From Hirudinaria manillensis (lineage: Eukaryota > Annelida > Clitellata > Hirudinida > Hirudinidae): a DNA stretch of 64,000 bases. Shown here one piece after another: positions 50,328 to 61,672 of the stretch. The notes under the pieces were generated by a model. That model was not told where the DNA came from and searched no databases. It saw nothing but the letters and a program-made list of their open reading frames with translations. The position numbers and the translations under genes were made by a program. The stretch is taken from assembly GCA_034509925.1 (NCBI GenBank), contig CM067529.1, positions 11,963,501 through 12,027,500 on the forward strand, in the 5' to 3' direction. Position 1 is the first letter of the stretch, and every line of letters begins with the position of its first letter.

Positions 50328-53300
50328 TGTTGTGGATAATGCAATAATATTGTAAGAAGAAGCCATGATGTGCAAGGTCAGCGCAGAGACCTTGGTTGCA
50401 ACTACCCCTGTCCACTGCGATACGAGGAAGGAAGAAGAGATTAATGTTGATCCTGTTGAGACAGCTTCAGGATGAACCCGGGAAGACAGTCGATGCTGAT
50501 CCAGTCGTAGCTGAAGATAGGTCAGCATTTGGGGATTTTCGAGACTTCCCTAGCAAGAAGTCCGGAACCCATCGCCTGAGGAGGAAGAGGAAGCAGAGGG
50601 TTGTTGCAGTAGTCAGGAACGTGGCAACGTAGATGGCAGTGTAAGTGGATGAACAGAGTTTCAAGACCAAGGGGATCTTACTCATGAACAAGGCGATTCA
50701 ATCAGTAAACATGGGGGCAAACGAAGGAGGTTCCATTCATGCACTCCATCTCACTCCATTTCTCCAAGTGATGATAGAGGATCAAGGACAAGGAGTTACA
50801 ATAGACGATACAGGAGTAGATCGAGGTCAAGAAGCCATGACAGATGCAGATCCGACAAATATGATGATAGGAGGAGAAACAGTAGAAATTCCGTGTCAAG
50901 AAGGAAAAGACTTGCTGGTGATAAGTGAAGGACAAATTGAGAAGTCAGCAAGACAGAGGGAATGGCGATAGCCATTCGACAGAGGCAAGTCATTGGTAGA
51001 GGAACACTCCCAAGAAGACGCAATGCCAAAACCAGCAATAAACCACACGCCATCGTGGTCCACCTAAGCGTCTCGTGAGCGACGCAAGCAAGCAAGCAAT
51101 TATATGTGAGGGGGAGGTGTTGTGGATAATGTAATAATATTGTAAGAATTTATTATTACTTAAAATTTATTACGATAATATTCAGAGTCTTTGGGAGACT
51201 AGTATGATAACATGATTTCAATAATAAAACAGCTTAGTATCTCCAATTCACAAAGTAGTCTTTAATTATATAGCAAGTAATTACAATACAATATATTAAT
51301 AATATTAATAACATTCCTTAATACAAATACAATATTATTATTATTATTATACACATTTTGCCTTCTTCTTCTCTATTTCCCTGCCGGTGAGGAATGAATG
51401 ACAAGCACTACCAGTGCTCTCAGCGATTCACCCAAGAACTCTCCGAAGAATGTGGGCAGGGCCCACCAAGGAGATCTTCTGAATCTCCGAAGTCTTTGGT
51501 CGTCCTGGTATTAACTCTACACACTTTGTAAAGTCTTTTCTTAGCGTTCCGAGCGCTCCTACTTTAGATTCACGTTCCACATCTGGTTAATTTCAATTTC
51601 CTTATATTTGCTATTTTTTCAGCTTCTTTAAGCGCGATGTTTTTATCATCCGGGACTGAAACAACGCATTAGCATGCACGACTTGGATCTACTGTCACGG
51701 ATGACAATGTCAGGTATATTGGCCACTATTTTCCTGCCCGTGGTAATTGCGTAGTCCCATAAGGTGGTGCAATCCTTTGTGTATGTCACACTTTGGGGTG
51801 TGTGTTTGTACCATTTCCTTGGAACTTCACATCCTAGCTCACGGCATACAACCCATTGGATGTAACTGGCCACCTTATTATGTCGGTGCAAATATTCAGT
51901 TGTTCTACTAACACAGTACAACATCTTGTGGCTTATCGTTTCTTGAGCCTTGCCACAGATTCTGCAATTGTCATCTGTCTTCTGCTTCAATATCATATTA
52001 TTATTATTATTATTTTTCAAAATTTTTATTCAGCCCGGATTACGTCCGTAAAACCAATACGCACATCGGAGAACCTCATCGCTGTCTTTAGGGTCCTCAG
52101 ACGGGCCCGGGAAAACCCATGGACTATATTAACAGTAGCCTAAATATAATATTATAAATTAGACAAAGTACAGTCAAATAAATGTTCTTCTCGGCCTTCT
52201 TCTTTTCCTTGTTTTCCAAGCGTTTGCTCTGAATGTTCTCCATATTCTATGGGTTTCTGCCAGAGTCTTTAAAGATGTCCACGTCAGGAATCGCTTAGAC
52301 ATGCCCAGCTTCTTCCACGAGGTCCAAGTTTCCATGGCGATTGCTCCTTTCCAATTGATAATACATTCTGCTGATGCCATCCACCAGCCATTCACTTGAG
52401 GCTATTGCTTCCGGGAATCTCATCAGCCCGTGTCCGTCGATCATTTTATAACGTTCCCTCACGGTTGATAGTCCACGAGGAACATTCGGCTCATCTTTTT
52501 CCTTTGGCCTCCCAAATCTTTTGACTTCGCTGGCGATCATTGTGTTTTCGCGCAATGCATCTATCAGGAAGTTGTCGTTGCTCTCTTTGGCCTGTTGTAG
52601 AACTTTTGTCATTCTACGGATTCTAATTTCCGGAATCCATCGACGCAGTTGAAGGATTCCCATTCCTCCCGTTTTGATAGGGACATGAAAGAATGCATTT
52701 GGTGTGTCTCTTGGCAGCCGGAACCATTTTCGAACAGACTTATTATTATTATTATTTCTTTATTAGCCCAGCCAAAACTCACAAAAAGCAATCAGTTCGT
52801 AATCCGATTCCATAATTGTAGGTCCGCCAATGAGTCTGAGAAATCCCGTCAGACTATCCAAAAAAAAGGACTTTCAAGTCGATCCAAGGATGTCCAGCAT
52901 GAATTGGTCCCTATTCGCTTTGGCTTCTTTTAAGACCTATAAGATGCGACGAATTCTTATATTTGGAATCCATTTTCGAAGTTGAAGGATTCCGAGACCT
53001 CCTAATCGGACTGGGGCATACAGGAATGCATTTGGGACGTCCTTCGGCAATTTCAACCAATGTCGAACTGTTCGTCTAATGGTGATGTCGGCGGCATTCA
53101 AAGACTTGAGGCTTATTTTTTCGAAGCTGAGATGGTGCACAAGGCCAGGCATGAGATGAGTTCTGAGAATGTAGAGCCGCTGATGTGGTTCCAAAGGGTC
53201 GCGCGAAATGGAATGTAGGTCTTTTTGAATTTTTTCTGCTATTGATGCATATTTTAATCGTGGCCCAATCTCAATACCAAGATAATTGTAGGTTTCAATG

Positions 53301-56300
53301 ATATTTAGTGCAGTGATTTTCGTGTGTTGCACTTCAAGATATAGTTCCGGATTAACAATCCACGATCTTTTTGCGGTGTTTATCTCGGTGCGGAGAGATG
53401 CGCACTTGATTGGATTCATCGAAAATCCCACCTTTGACATTCCCCCTTCAAGTTGTTGAAGCAACATCTGCATTCCAACGTCGGTTGTAGACATCAGCAA
53501 GAGGTCGTCAGCAAAGGCAACGTAGTTGCATTTTATTTTTGACTCAGCTTCTTCTGTTACGCCGATTGACTTGTCCACTTCGCTAAGGACCATGTCAATA
53601 ACGGAATTGAAAAGCATAGGAGACATTGGATCACCTTGCTTGACGCCTGTGCCCCCTTGAATGCGATTACTAATTCCGTCTGCAGTCTTGATTTGAACCC
53701 AACTATTTCTGTACAGTTCTGTCAAGTAATTGATAAACAGTGAAGGTGCCCCGAGTCGAGAAGCAGCACTCATGATTAATTGATGAGAAACTGAATCAAA
53801 CGCTTTAGATACGTTTAAGGTCAAATTTAATTTTTTTCAGTTCCTGCTTCTTTTTCTTGATGAGGGACTTCACCAACCATATATTATCGGCCAGACCATC
53901 TTCTTGACGAAACGCTTTTTGGCGCAGAGCCAACGGCAAGAAGGAGATCATCCGTCTGCTGAGGATCCTATGAAAGAGTCGACCAATGATTGAACTCACT
54001 GTGATGGGTCTGAACTCGCTTGGGTTGGTGGCTCCACCAGACTCAGATGATGTATTTAAGATCTTTAATCGTGTCAAGGACAATAAAATAAAATGTTGGC
54101 ACAAAATTATACAATTTATTCTTTGTACATCCTTTGTGATCTCCTTTTCCACATTTTCTCCAAGTGCTGGTCATGGTAAATTTAAAAATTTTGTGACTCC
54201 ATTGCTGTTTTAGCCGACACTAGAAGTCTATTTGACCCTAACTCTAACCCTAACCCTCCTTTACAGAATCCAGGTCTTCATAGATATTTGCACTTCCTCA
54301 TCTCAGGTGTCTGAGATAATCTCCATATCGTAAACGATGTATTCCGACTTGCAACAAAGATCGGGGATTCTTCCATCAATATTGCATTCGTTGGCTTCAT
54401 TTTTGTGATTGGGTAACTTCGTATCTCCAGCATACAAATCAGGACAGACAGAGGATCATCTATTCTGTGTTTTGATGAAATGATCCTATTTCTTCTCAGT
54501 CGGCTCCCCAGGCTATTGGATATCCGAAAAATTCACCATGGGTCCGGAACCTGTGCATTTAAGACCTAGTTTTTAACAAGGCATTTAATTTTTAATTTAG
54601 ATCATCGATTGATCGTACATCAACGGTTATCACCTTTTGCCAGACCCCAACGAATTTACGCTTATTCTTCATAGTCTAACTATTTTTTTCTGATCCTAAG
54701 AATATCAGTTCTTTTGACTATTTCCTCTTATCCGAGCTGCTCCGACTTGATCATGCACAATACCCACAAAGTCAATCAAAGTTGGCATTTGTTTTTTCCA
54801 AATATGTTTTTCCTATCTAAAGATGTCAGATACGATACGGCATATTTTTTGTTGTTATCAGCCTACTTCACAGCCTCCTTTTTCCATGTGCAGCTCATGG
54901 ATTTCTAAATAAAATCCGTCACCCATTTCAATAGGAACAGACTGATAAAACCTCCAGAAACGACCACACGAATATTCAGCTTGACACCTTTAACCGGATT
55001 CTCCGGGATCCCTGGAGGCACATTCTACCTTCGTCCCTTTCTGCACACTTCTATTTCTATCTCTTACAATTTCAACTGGAATGAGAGTTCACTATCTACT
55101 GTATCCGATAGCTCCGGTTCGTATCGATGTGTATTTGTCAGAATTCATGACTAGGAATAAGGTACAAGTCAATACAATTTGCTACTGGTGCTACTAAAAT
55201 CAGCAATTTGCATTCGTTGCCCATAATCGTTAAATTATAAAAAAATGCATCTGAAATTTTTAACATCGCTTTAGGGAATGTTAATTATCGAGGGCTGCGT
55301 AAACCTGATAAGGATTGTCAATACAATGATTCGTTTTGCCCTAAGTGCCCTGAAGGACGAAACGGATTAAAGTGTGAAAGATTCGGTAAATTTGATTTTC
55401 AGTTGTGTTTATGTTTCACGATGTCGAAATCTAGATTATATTGAAAATGCACATAAATATAATTGTATTGTCATCCTACTTTCCCTACAACTAGACAAAT
55501 ATCTAGTTTATGTGTCAAATGTCTTTCATTCGAAAGGACAGGCAATTATATAATAAAACGAAATGTAAACGGAGAGGATGGCGCTTGAGAAATCTTAAAA
55601 AATTGGAGAACCACTTCGCTTGTCTCTCGCAGTAAATTTCTGTCCATTCTTTTTATGTCATTTAATATATCATGAACGCCTGCCGGTTTACGAAAAATTC
55701 ATCACGGATTCTTTTTTTTCTTTATCGAAAGTCTGTCTTAATTGTACTCTCACTGCTCATGTCCTCTAGAAAATGTTTAGGACCACCGTGTTTACGTTTC
55801 AATCTCTCTTCGAATTACATCTTAACCGTAGTTGTCCATATTTAACTCATCATCTAAAGACCACTTACTACATGATCATCGGTGGGCCCTATAAACCGGA
55901 AGTAACTACATCTGATGTCAGTGTGATTGACAAAGTTGATAACGAAAGCCCAAGTCCAGTTAGGAAGCTTTGTAATAAGTCCGATGATCAAAGTTCACTA
56001 TGATTGGTGGTTGAACTGATCTCAATAGTGAGACTTGCGGAAGAGACAGAAAGCAACATTGAATTACTTTTCGATAAAGAAAATACAAAATGATACAGCA
56101 TTACAGAGGAAACAAAGTTGACCTCGTAGACTGGAAAAATAACCGGACATTTGTCATCTGGTCATAAAAAAAAATCATTAACGTTTTTAAAACCCGCCAG
56201 TACATATTTTATCTCAAAGAAACGTCTTAAAAATTGTATAATATTGTAATAACCCGATGTCCTCAAACTAATTGTGGAAGGTCAGATTTATTGAAAGTGT

Positions 56301-59300
56301 TCAGATGGCTTGGAAGATGTTCAATGCTCAAATGTCTAAGTCTTGAAATCTGCTGTTTCTCTAACTCTCGCTCCGATTTTCGAGATAACTCTATTTGTCG
56401 AGATTCATAACCAACGACTTTAATCAATCATCAAATTATATTGCCAATAAATTAATTAATTACTAAATTAATTACTCGGCAATATAATTTTAATTATTCT
56501 TCAATTTACTGGATCCAGGGATCCAACAATATCTTTAATAAACTGTATAGTATTAACGAATAACTAGTAACGGATATAAACATGAAGAAGGCATCATTTT
56601 GTGCCATTTTATCTTCATTTCAGATTGCAAGGTTGCATCACAGGGTGCATGTAACGAACGTTCCAATTGTTCAGAGGTTATAGAGGGGAATTTTAAATAT
56701 GCAATTTGTTCTTGTTTGGAAGGATTCGCTCTGGGTGAACACCACACCTGCACAGGTACGGTATTTGATTTAATTAAGCTAGTAATATTAATTATTAATG
56801 CCTTGAATAATTTTTCTGAAATGGAAATGACTAATAAAGGCTTAAGAGATTACTATTAAGAGAGTAGTTAATTAGATATCGACGAATTTAGGATTTAATT
56901 CCCTAGACGTCTGAAAAGAGCGCTATATATAAAGAGCCATTATATTTTCTTCGATATAAACATAATAAATGATGATTATCCATCAGATGTTGACGAATGT
57001 AAGCTAGGAAAATGTGACAATGTTTCAACCGATTGTCAGAACAGTCAAGGGTCGTTTGAGTGTAAATGCAAGAAAGGTTTTGAACAAAATGGAGCGACAC
57101 AATGCAAAGGTGCTTTATATGATTATTTTTTTTTTGTTATAATAACATATTTGTATCACTGCGTCATAGAAATCAGAAACTTTGTGGGACAATTAAAGGT
57201 GAGTGGGGTGATGGCCATTGATCCAATCCCTGGGATAATTCGGATAACCTGAGGAGACAGACAGAGTGTAGAGAACTACAGTCAATTCTCGTTACTATGC
57301 AACTCTCGCTTTGTGCCACTTTTGATCGGTCCGATAAAATTTAATACAAAGTAAATTTACTGTGCCACCCCCTACTCTCACAATGCCACCAGGGTCCTGA
57401 CAATGTTTATCTAACCCATGAAGTTAAGGACATATTCTCAGTCGGGGAAGTAATTAAGAGACATTACCTTGTATTTTTAAGATTTGATCAGGTTGATACT
57501 TTCCCGGGACTTGTTGGTGAGGGATGATTAAGGAAGGTAATAGGACATTTTATTGGATGTGAATTTGATTGGTCAAATGGGAAAAGTTGACTGAGAGTAT
57601 AAATAGATATGAGCGTGAATGTCGAGGATTTTATGTGAGAATTGGAATGAAGACTTGTCCGAGTTGGGGTGGTGTGCGTCGAAATGAAGAGAACCACCGT
57701 GAAGGGCATTCTCAGCAAAAAAAATGCAATCGAGGGTACAATCAAGGTTAGAGTTCCATCGAAGCGCATAAAGTTCACGCAGGCTCATTACCCGAAGCTC
57801 GATGAGGGAATGCTCATGTGGCTGAAGCAATCAAGAGGACAGAATCTGTCAGTCAGCCGCGATTTGATCAGTGAGAAGTCTATGAAACTGGCTGTGCTGA
57901 TGAACAATTTCACAATGTCACGGCATCACGTTCAAGACAGTGCAGGGCGAAGCTGGAACGGTGGATTCGCAAGTCCAGCGTGATGCAAGCGTGCGATCGT
58001 TTAGACAACGATATGCACGAGATCCGCCGAAAGAAGATGCCAGCCAAAATTTATTCAGAGCTTTAAACTGAACTGATAACTGCTAACTTTAGAAAATAAA
58101 GCTGGTTTTATTTGACAAAATAAGGCCGTTTTTTACAAACCCTCGTTACTGTGCCATTTTTTCTCTGTCCCGACGGGTGGCATAGCAACGAGATTTGACT
58201 GTAAATGTGGGAATTTCATTTCCATAAAACTACAAAAAAGAAAGAAGTTTATGGTTTTGTCTTTAGAGACCAATTCACGTGGTGTAGCATTTAGCTATTT
58301 GGCATTTTAGAAATTTAGCATTTCAAAAGTTTGAAAAGTGGACTGAAATGGACGAATGAAATGGAAATTTTGAAGCTGTAGCGATAATAAATTAGTCTGT
58401 TTCCAATATTCCTTTTAGTTAAAGTGCTTCAAGCTAAACCATGTAACCCGAGCAAATGTAACATTATATTTTTTGGGGCTTCTTAAGAGATAATCCTAGG
58501 TTTTTTTTTTTAAAATTTTTATTACATCCTTTTAAACGAACATTCGCTTGTCTTGCGTGATCAATTTATCTGGTTTCTAAGATACTCAATAATGAATCTC
58601 AATCAGATATTAACGAGTGTGAAAAGTTGTGTGTCGCTAACATTTTAAATTGTACAAATACACCTGGTTCGTACAAATGCACATGCAAAGAAGGGTACAT
58701 ATACAATGAAAGTTCTGGAGGATGCACCGGTTAATTATTTGTTTTTTTTTTTTAAATAAATAGTAAATAAATTATTCCGCAAAAAATATTTTCAGGCCTA
58801 TAAATGGAATTCTTATATTTTATTATATTGTCATTATATTATTATTACGTCAAATGTCAAATTACATTTAATTCAATTTGCGAACCGATGAAAAAAAGTG
58901 TTAAGATGAATTGCATTTATCGATTATTTTACATTTTATGTTAGTAATTTATTTATTTATTTATTTTCACCCTTCGGGTGTGTAACCATGGTTAAGAATT
59001 GTTCCGAAAGAATTGTTGTGCTTTCATTTGAAATAACATCTGACATTAAAATTAAATTTTCAGAATTAATTCTTGAAAATATTAAATGTCTAATTTCAAC
59101 CAGATATTGACGAGTGCAAAGGCAAACTCTGCGACTTGAATACTACTACGTGTGCAAACGAGGAAGGATCGTATAGATGTGAATGCAATCAAGGATTTAA
59201 TGTCAGCGATAACTTCAGCTGCAAAGGTTTTTAAAAATTTTTTAAATATATTTAATTGTAATTCGAAATTAGATTAACAAAAAATCAGTGTTGAAAAATT

Positions 59301-59923
59301 AAGAAATTAATTAAAATTAAAAAAAAAATTAATTAAAATGTTAAGAAATCAATTTTGAATTTTACCATAGCCTCCAGTCGCCTTAATTGTTTTCTCACTC
59401 AAAATCAAATAACACTTTGAAATGTGAACTGAAACAATTGGTTAAAATAAATGATTTGAAATCGTAGTAAATAATTCTGCTTCTGTGATTCACAGGGTGC
59501 ATGGCCGGTTAAGAGTTATCGTGTCGTAAATTATTAACAAGTAATAATTACATATTAATTATATGTGCATTACTTTTGACATATAATGTTTATGTGATTA
59601 CACGATGTCTATACATGTTTTCTTTGAAATTAGATTCCGTTTTCTAAAGGAAGACACAATTCATTTTTTCCTTAGCATGTTTTGTTTAATCGAATTTATA
59701 ATGGTTATTTACAATTTATAATAGTAATAGTTTAATAAATAATAGTTTAATTAATTAATTTAGTTGGTTTATAAATCATAAAATGTTGAATTTCAATCAG
59801 ACATTGACGAATGTGAAATGAAAATATGTGATGAGAAAAGCACTAAATGCATAAATACCCCCGGGTCGTTCAATTGTAAATGTCTCGATGGTTTCACGAA
59901 AGTTTCTCTAACAAATTGCTCAG
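43483..59923 (+). CDS. Paralog 3 (5' part): WSC-EGF surface protein
   Basis: Ten exons equivalent to exons 1-10 of paralog 2, all in phase and all with intact splice sites and no stop, so the gene may be active despite the Gypsy element in its intron 3. Its continuation lies right of the window. Its N-terminal region, WSC domain and EGF exons 5, 9 and 10 are strongly diverged from paralog 2, while EGF exons 6-8 are identical. Confidence 0.75.
43922..44098 (+). CDS. Paralog 3 exon 2: unknown N-terminal domain
   Basis: 177 bp, phase 1-1. Cysteines at the same positions as in paralog 2. Confidence 0.7.
44162..44301 (+). CDS. Paralog 3 exon 3: WSC domain, first half
   Basis: 140 bp, phase 1-0. 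NYLGCFKD and GYKYFGL are closer to the WSC consensus than paralog 2. Confidence 0.75.
44495..44717 (-). repeat. Gypsy 3' LTR
   Basis: 223 bp, TGTTG to CAACA. A purine tract on the minus strand (44718-44730, AAGGAGGGGGTAA) lies immediately inside. Confidence 0.85.
44729..46381 (-). CDS. Gypsy pol, second frame: RNase H end and integrase
   Basis: 550 codons. It starts with the RNase H end (TDHASLRWLLNF, then ADALSRRPC). The integrase follows with an HHCC zinc-binding domain (GGHLGVNKTIR, then CRNCNNC), a DDE core (LDIAGPFP, HSDQGRNFES and MVERFNRTMEQ) and a GPY/F module (WEGPYRII). Integrase joins element ends to host DNA. This frame is separated from the upstream pol frame by a one-base loss. 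Confidence 0.88.
   Translation of the reverse strand: MRDQERIISSSRIHETLPEISFGPAVLLRTDHASLRWLLNFKNPEGQMARWIEKLQGFQFNIEHRRGQIHNNADALSRRPCPLNCRHCNNAEKKQETEECRQIRITAPEPWTESGLRDLQLRDEALAPILQWMEAGVKPDWQQIAEHGEVTKSYWAQWDSLRISNGLLHRKWETEDGTDYHLQIVLPRSCVSEVLQEFHNGTSGGHLGVNKTIRKVRERFYWLHYKQDVEEWCRNCNNCETSKGPQRKTKGLLQPYNVGVPFERIALDIAGPFPASKKGNRYILVISDYFTKWTEAFALPNQEAENVADALVNNWISRFGVPLELHSDQGRNFESKIFQELCENLGIHKTRTTALHPQSDGMVERFNRTMEQYLSKMVSEQQDDWDRYLPLFLMAYRTAVHKTTGISPSKMTFGREIRFPADMMFGRAEEPKSACDYVSSLRNTLADTHQVARKNISVNSGQAKARYDRQANDISFKENELVWLYNPQRKKGKSPKLQKDWEGPYRIIKKLNDVVYRIQKSARTRMKVVHSNRLAKYHGETEQPVRDEQI
46297..48198 (-). CDS. Gypsy pol, first frame: protease, RT, RNase H start
   Basis: 633 codons from the first in-frame ATG. 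Aspartic protease (VIDTGASASII) and RT (FCVDYRKLNEM, LDLKSGYWQ, YLDDIIV) are followed by the RNase H start (LDTDASNCGIGAVLSQ). The frame actually opens further upstream, right after the gag stop, so this ATG is not the native start. It ends at 46297 through a one-base loss in an A run on the + strand (46302-46305). Confidence 0.88.
   Translation of the reverse strand: MVIDTGASASIIQPKLAESSKITVAKNYKLKTATGELVPVQGTTAITVDLGGKSFKQEFMIANITDECILGLDFMRRYGISIDMKGGILQQGTMEIPLHYGDTEVKDTFVKVLQNETIPAQSESLIWGGLEGDYTKFGIGAVEDQSGIGQGLLIGRALVKLNTGRVPLRVMNLSDQEQQIKAGTPIALCRNVERILTLDGSGNKHRKRDTMSKPLMDNLLKDLDKTLQKEDYQQAKNLLSEFQDIMAEQDSPLGRTNLVQHQINTAGAKPIRQNPRPLPLATRANAKEMIKEMQDQGVIEPSNSPWSSPVVLVKKKDGSLRFCVDYRKLNEMTLKDSYPLPRIDDTLDTLSGSKIFSTLDLKSGYWQVELHPDDREKTAFSTGEGLWQFTVMLFGLCNAPATFERLMEHILRGLNWKVCLVYLDDIIVVGKTFGEHLDNLREVFSRIREAGMKLSPKKCSLFKKEVKYLGHIVSSEGVCTYPDKVEVVKNWPVPKNIQELQSFLGLCTYYRRFIANFSNIAKSLHELTVKGKPFIWNDSCEKAFDNLKEAMTTAPILAYPIPGLPFILDTDASNCGIGAVLSQQVENEEKVLAFYSRSLSKAERNYCVTRRELLAAVESMKHFQKYLLGQPFC
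48397..49767 (-). CDS. Gypsy gag with N-terminal SAP-like motif
   Basis: 456 codons. Residues about 8-45 form a SAP-type helix-loop-helix (LRVPDLRRELRNRGLDATGL), a DNA-binding motif. A coiled-coil region of tandem LRSDMKCGMDD-like repeats (about residues 77-135) precedes a capsid-like region (PPLFDGQGPWAVFRHQFE). A C-terminal CCHC knuckle begins C-x2-C-x4-H and is interrupted by TGA before its last Cys; the same frame then continues into protease. Confidence 0.85.
   Translation of the reverse strand: MGPKILEDLRVPDLRRELRNRGLDATGLKAELQGRLEEWLLENNHDPSEYEFGVHKEKQWEALQTAIEANNNALDALRSDMKCGMDDLRSDMKCDNNVLRSDMICGMDTLRSDMKCDIDDLRSDVKSDIANFQVAMDVLREQVKTDVAKFQTSMDILREEVRTDAAKFQTSMEEVKTDVANLRSSKEMADLRKVKAELDALKEEQRREIEKFKKYNESKTETYGREKTTRPPLFDGQGPWAVFRHQFEIAAERKKWTEEEKATELIMVLRGKAAELLQTMLHCKAYSEIAEAMERRFGNGHMLEVHKNELKNRTQKQGESLQELEADVRRLAYLAHPGQSTDFIENIVTDAFVDGIRDAETKMALKIHGIKASHEALAFAISMEAAKASIQNSLNVRKIEAHEDKDKEKDNDKDSEIIRRMAEQINNLSKPQGKPRFQEVDRRPRCFRCNKPGHLA
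49370..49570 (-). repeat. Minisatellite within Gypsy gag
   Basis: Tandem units of about 33-39 bp encoding L-R-S-D-M-x-C-x-M/I-D. They extend the gag coiled coil and may vary in number between copies. Confidence 0.75.
49829..49846 (-). promoter_or_regulatory. Gypsy primer binding site (tRNA-Leu type)
   Basis: On the minus strand, one base after the 5' LTR, TGGTGTCAGGAGTGGGAT is complementary to the 3' end of an animal tRNA-Leu (…CCTGACACCA). The tRNA assignment is from memory of the tRNA-Leu acceptor sequence. Confidence 0.7.
49848..49954 (-). repeat. Gypsy 5' LTR, internally deleted
   Basis: 107 bp. It equals the 3' LTR except for about 116 bp missing between two short TTAACT-like repeats. 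The deletion removes most of the region that would hold the element's promoter. Confidence 0.85.
50137..50266 (+). CDS. Paralog 3 exon 4: WSC domain, second half
   Basis: 130 bp, phase 0-1, beginning EIICKCLNNLEMF. It lies about 5.8 kb from exon 3 because of the Gypsy element. Confidence 0.75.
50328..51290 (+). mobile_element. Short-LTR element copy with Arg/Ser-rich remnants (copy B)
   Basis: Counterpart of 17222-18067 with a fuller internal region. 3' LTR from 51119 after the purine tract. Confidence 0.65.
51352..52019 (-). mobile_element. R4/Dong-like 3' fragment (copy B)
   Basis: Counterpart of 18085-18752. Confidence 0.7.
52020..52740 (-). mobile_element. 3' part of R2-like element, element 3 family (copy B)
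   Basis: Counterpart of 18753-19472. Confidence 0.7.
52741..54048 (-). mobile_element. R2-like element body, second family (copy B)
   Basis: Better preserved than 19473-20720: a 295-codon RT frame (53824-52937) runs from [12 protein letters not shown] through FADDLLLMS to the thumb (DVPNAFLYAPVRLGGLGILQ). The upstream RT part is in another frame (54152-53805). Confidence 0.78.
54236..54257 (+). repeat. Short telomere-like CCCTAA run (copy B)
   Basis: Same as 20908-20929. Confidence 0.5.
54263..54466 (-). mobile_element. R2-like endonuclease fragment (copy B)
   Basis: Counterpart of 20935-21140. Confidence 0.6.
55275..55385 (+). CDS. Paralog 3 exon 5: short EGF-like module
   Basis: 111 bp, phase 1-1. 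CPKCPEGRNGLKC kept; N-terminal half diverged from paralog 2. Confidence 0.7.
56624..56755 (+). CDS. Paralog 3 exon 6: EGF module
   Basis: 132 bp, phase 1-1, identical to 23298-23429. Confidence 0.8.
56987..57109 (+). CDS. Paralog 3 exon 7: calcium-binding EGF
   Basis: 123 bp, phase 1-1, identical to 23661-23783. Confidence 0.85.
57279..58201 (+). mobile_element. pogo/Tigger-like DNA transposon (copy B)
   Basis: 923 bp, same ends and TA duplications as 23953-24875, with very few substitutions. Confidence 0.8.
58607..58729 (+). CDS. Paralog 3 exon 8: calcium-binding EGF
   Basis: 123 bp, phase 1-1, identical to 25286-25408. Confidence 0.85.
59104..59226 (+). CDS. Paralog 3 exon 9: calcium-binding EGF
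   Basis: 123 bp, phase 1-1, begins DIDECKGKLCDLNTTTC. Confidence 0.85.
59801..59923 (+). CDS. Paralog 3 exon 10: calcium-binding EGF
   Basis: 123 bp, phase 1-1, begins DIDECEMKICDEKSTKC. Last exon of this gene inside the window. Confidence 0.85.
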
Positions 59924-60001
59924 GTTAATTAGTCGGTTTTTAAATAAAATATTTATAAAATAAATAAATAATCATGTATAATAATCGATTTTGATATTTA
60001 T

Positions 60002-60177
60002 TGTTGTATATTAAATTACTTGCTATATAATTAAGGACTACTTTGGGAAGTGAAGATACTAAGCTGCTTTATTACCAATAATGTGCTATTGCACGAACCT
60101 TAAAAAGATTTTGAATATTATCGTTATAAACTTAAGTAATAGTAAATTCCTACAATATTATTACATTATCCACAACA
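60002..60177 (-). mobile_element. Solo LTR (copy B)
   Basis: Same insertion as 26677-26855 with TTTAT on both sides (59997-60001 and 60178-60182). Confidence 0.85.
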
Positions 60178-60322
60178 TTTATTATGATTCTTAAAATTAT
60201 TTTAAGAAGATAATGCAAACTGATCATAATAACGTTATTAAACAGGGCATAATTAAATTGCTTCTTTTCTGTAGACTCTAAAGCACAATAGAATTACTTT
60301 ATGGGTGTTCATGAACTGCTAT

Positions 60323-60740
<418 letters not shown>

Positions 60741-60856
60741 TCGAGACTACTTCCTATGTTGCATCTGACAAAAGTAAAGCGGGAAATCAGACCAGACCAT
60801 TTCGGACAACGAAGATCCGACCATCTAAGAAGGAGATAAGAAGGGAAGACAGAAAG

Positions 60857-61642
60857 ATGAAACGAGCAAAGGTCCAAGGGTTATTCAGGAAGAATAGATC
60901 TTCAGGAGCTCGTTCGGTTTTGAATGAAGAATATAACGAGGAAGTTAAACCCATACCACACGAACAACTGCTCCAGTTTTGGGAACCAATATTTTCCCAA
61001 AAGTCAATTACAGACGATAGATCGGTGGTTTCAGTCTGCGGTATTTGTCATGATTTGGAGTCTCCCGTCAGCTGCACTGAAGTAAAAATGGCTCTGCGAG
61101 GTCTTAAAGACGGTGCTCCTGGTCTGGATGGAGTGAAAAGGAAACACTTGGAAAACATCAAACCAATCGACTTTGCTGTGCACATGTCCCTCTGGTTATT
61201 GACGGGACTGCCACCATCTCCCTTCAAAGTTGGCGTCGTCAGCTTTATTCCAAAGGTAAGAGGAACAGCCGATCCAAGTGAATTCAGACCAATCACTGTG
61301 AGTCCGCTCATGAGTCGCCTCTTCCATCGAGTGATTAACAAACGTATGTCCTTATATTGGCCACTATCATCGAGACAGAAGGCGTTCCAATCAGGCGACG
61401 GTTTGGCCGACAACATCTGGCTTGTAAAGGCTCTTGTCGCCCAAAGTAGACAAGACAGAAAGAAGCTCAACATGACATTTGTAGACGTGTCTAAGGCGTT
61501 CGATTCCGTTTCCCACGAATCGATCATCAGGGCAGCCTCACGATTCGGCGCACCACCCCTGTTAACAAGATATTTGTCAGAAATGTACAGTAATTGTCAG
61601 GTCCACATCAGGATGGGAAAGGAGCTCAGCAGATCCATATAG
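60857..61642 (+). CDS. Element 3 RT, N-terminal frame
   Basis: 261 codons with EFRPITVSPLMSRLFHRVI and [14 protein letters not shown]; ends at an in-frame TAG just before the GVRQGDPMS motif. Confidence 0.8.
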   Translation: MKRAKVQGLFRKNRSSGARSVLNEEYNEEVKPIPHEQLLQFWEPIFSQKSITDDRSVVSVCGICHDLESPVSCTEVKMALRGLKDGAPGLDGVKRKHLENIKPIDFAVHMSLWLLTGLPPSPFKVGVVSFIPKVRGTADPSEFRPITVSPLMSRLFHRVINKRMSLYWPLSSRQKAFQSGDGLADNIWLVKALVAQSRQDRKKLNMTFVDVSKAFDSVSHESIIRAASRFGAPPLLTRYLSEMYSNCQVHIRMGKELSRSI

Positions 61643-61672
61643 GTCGGCAGGGGAGTAAGGCAAGGCGACCCC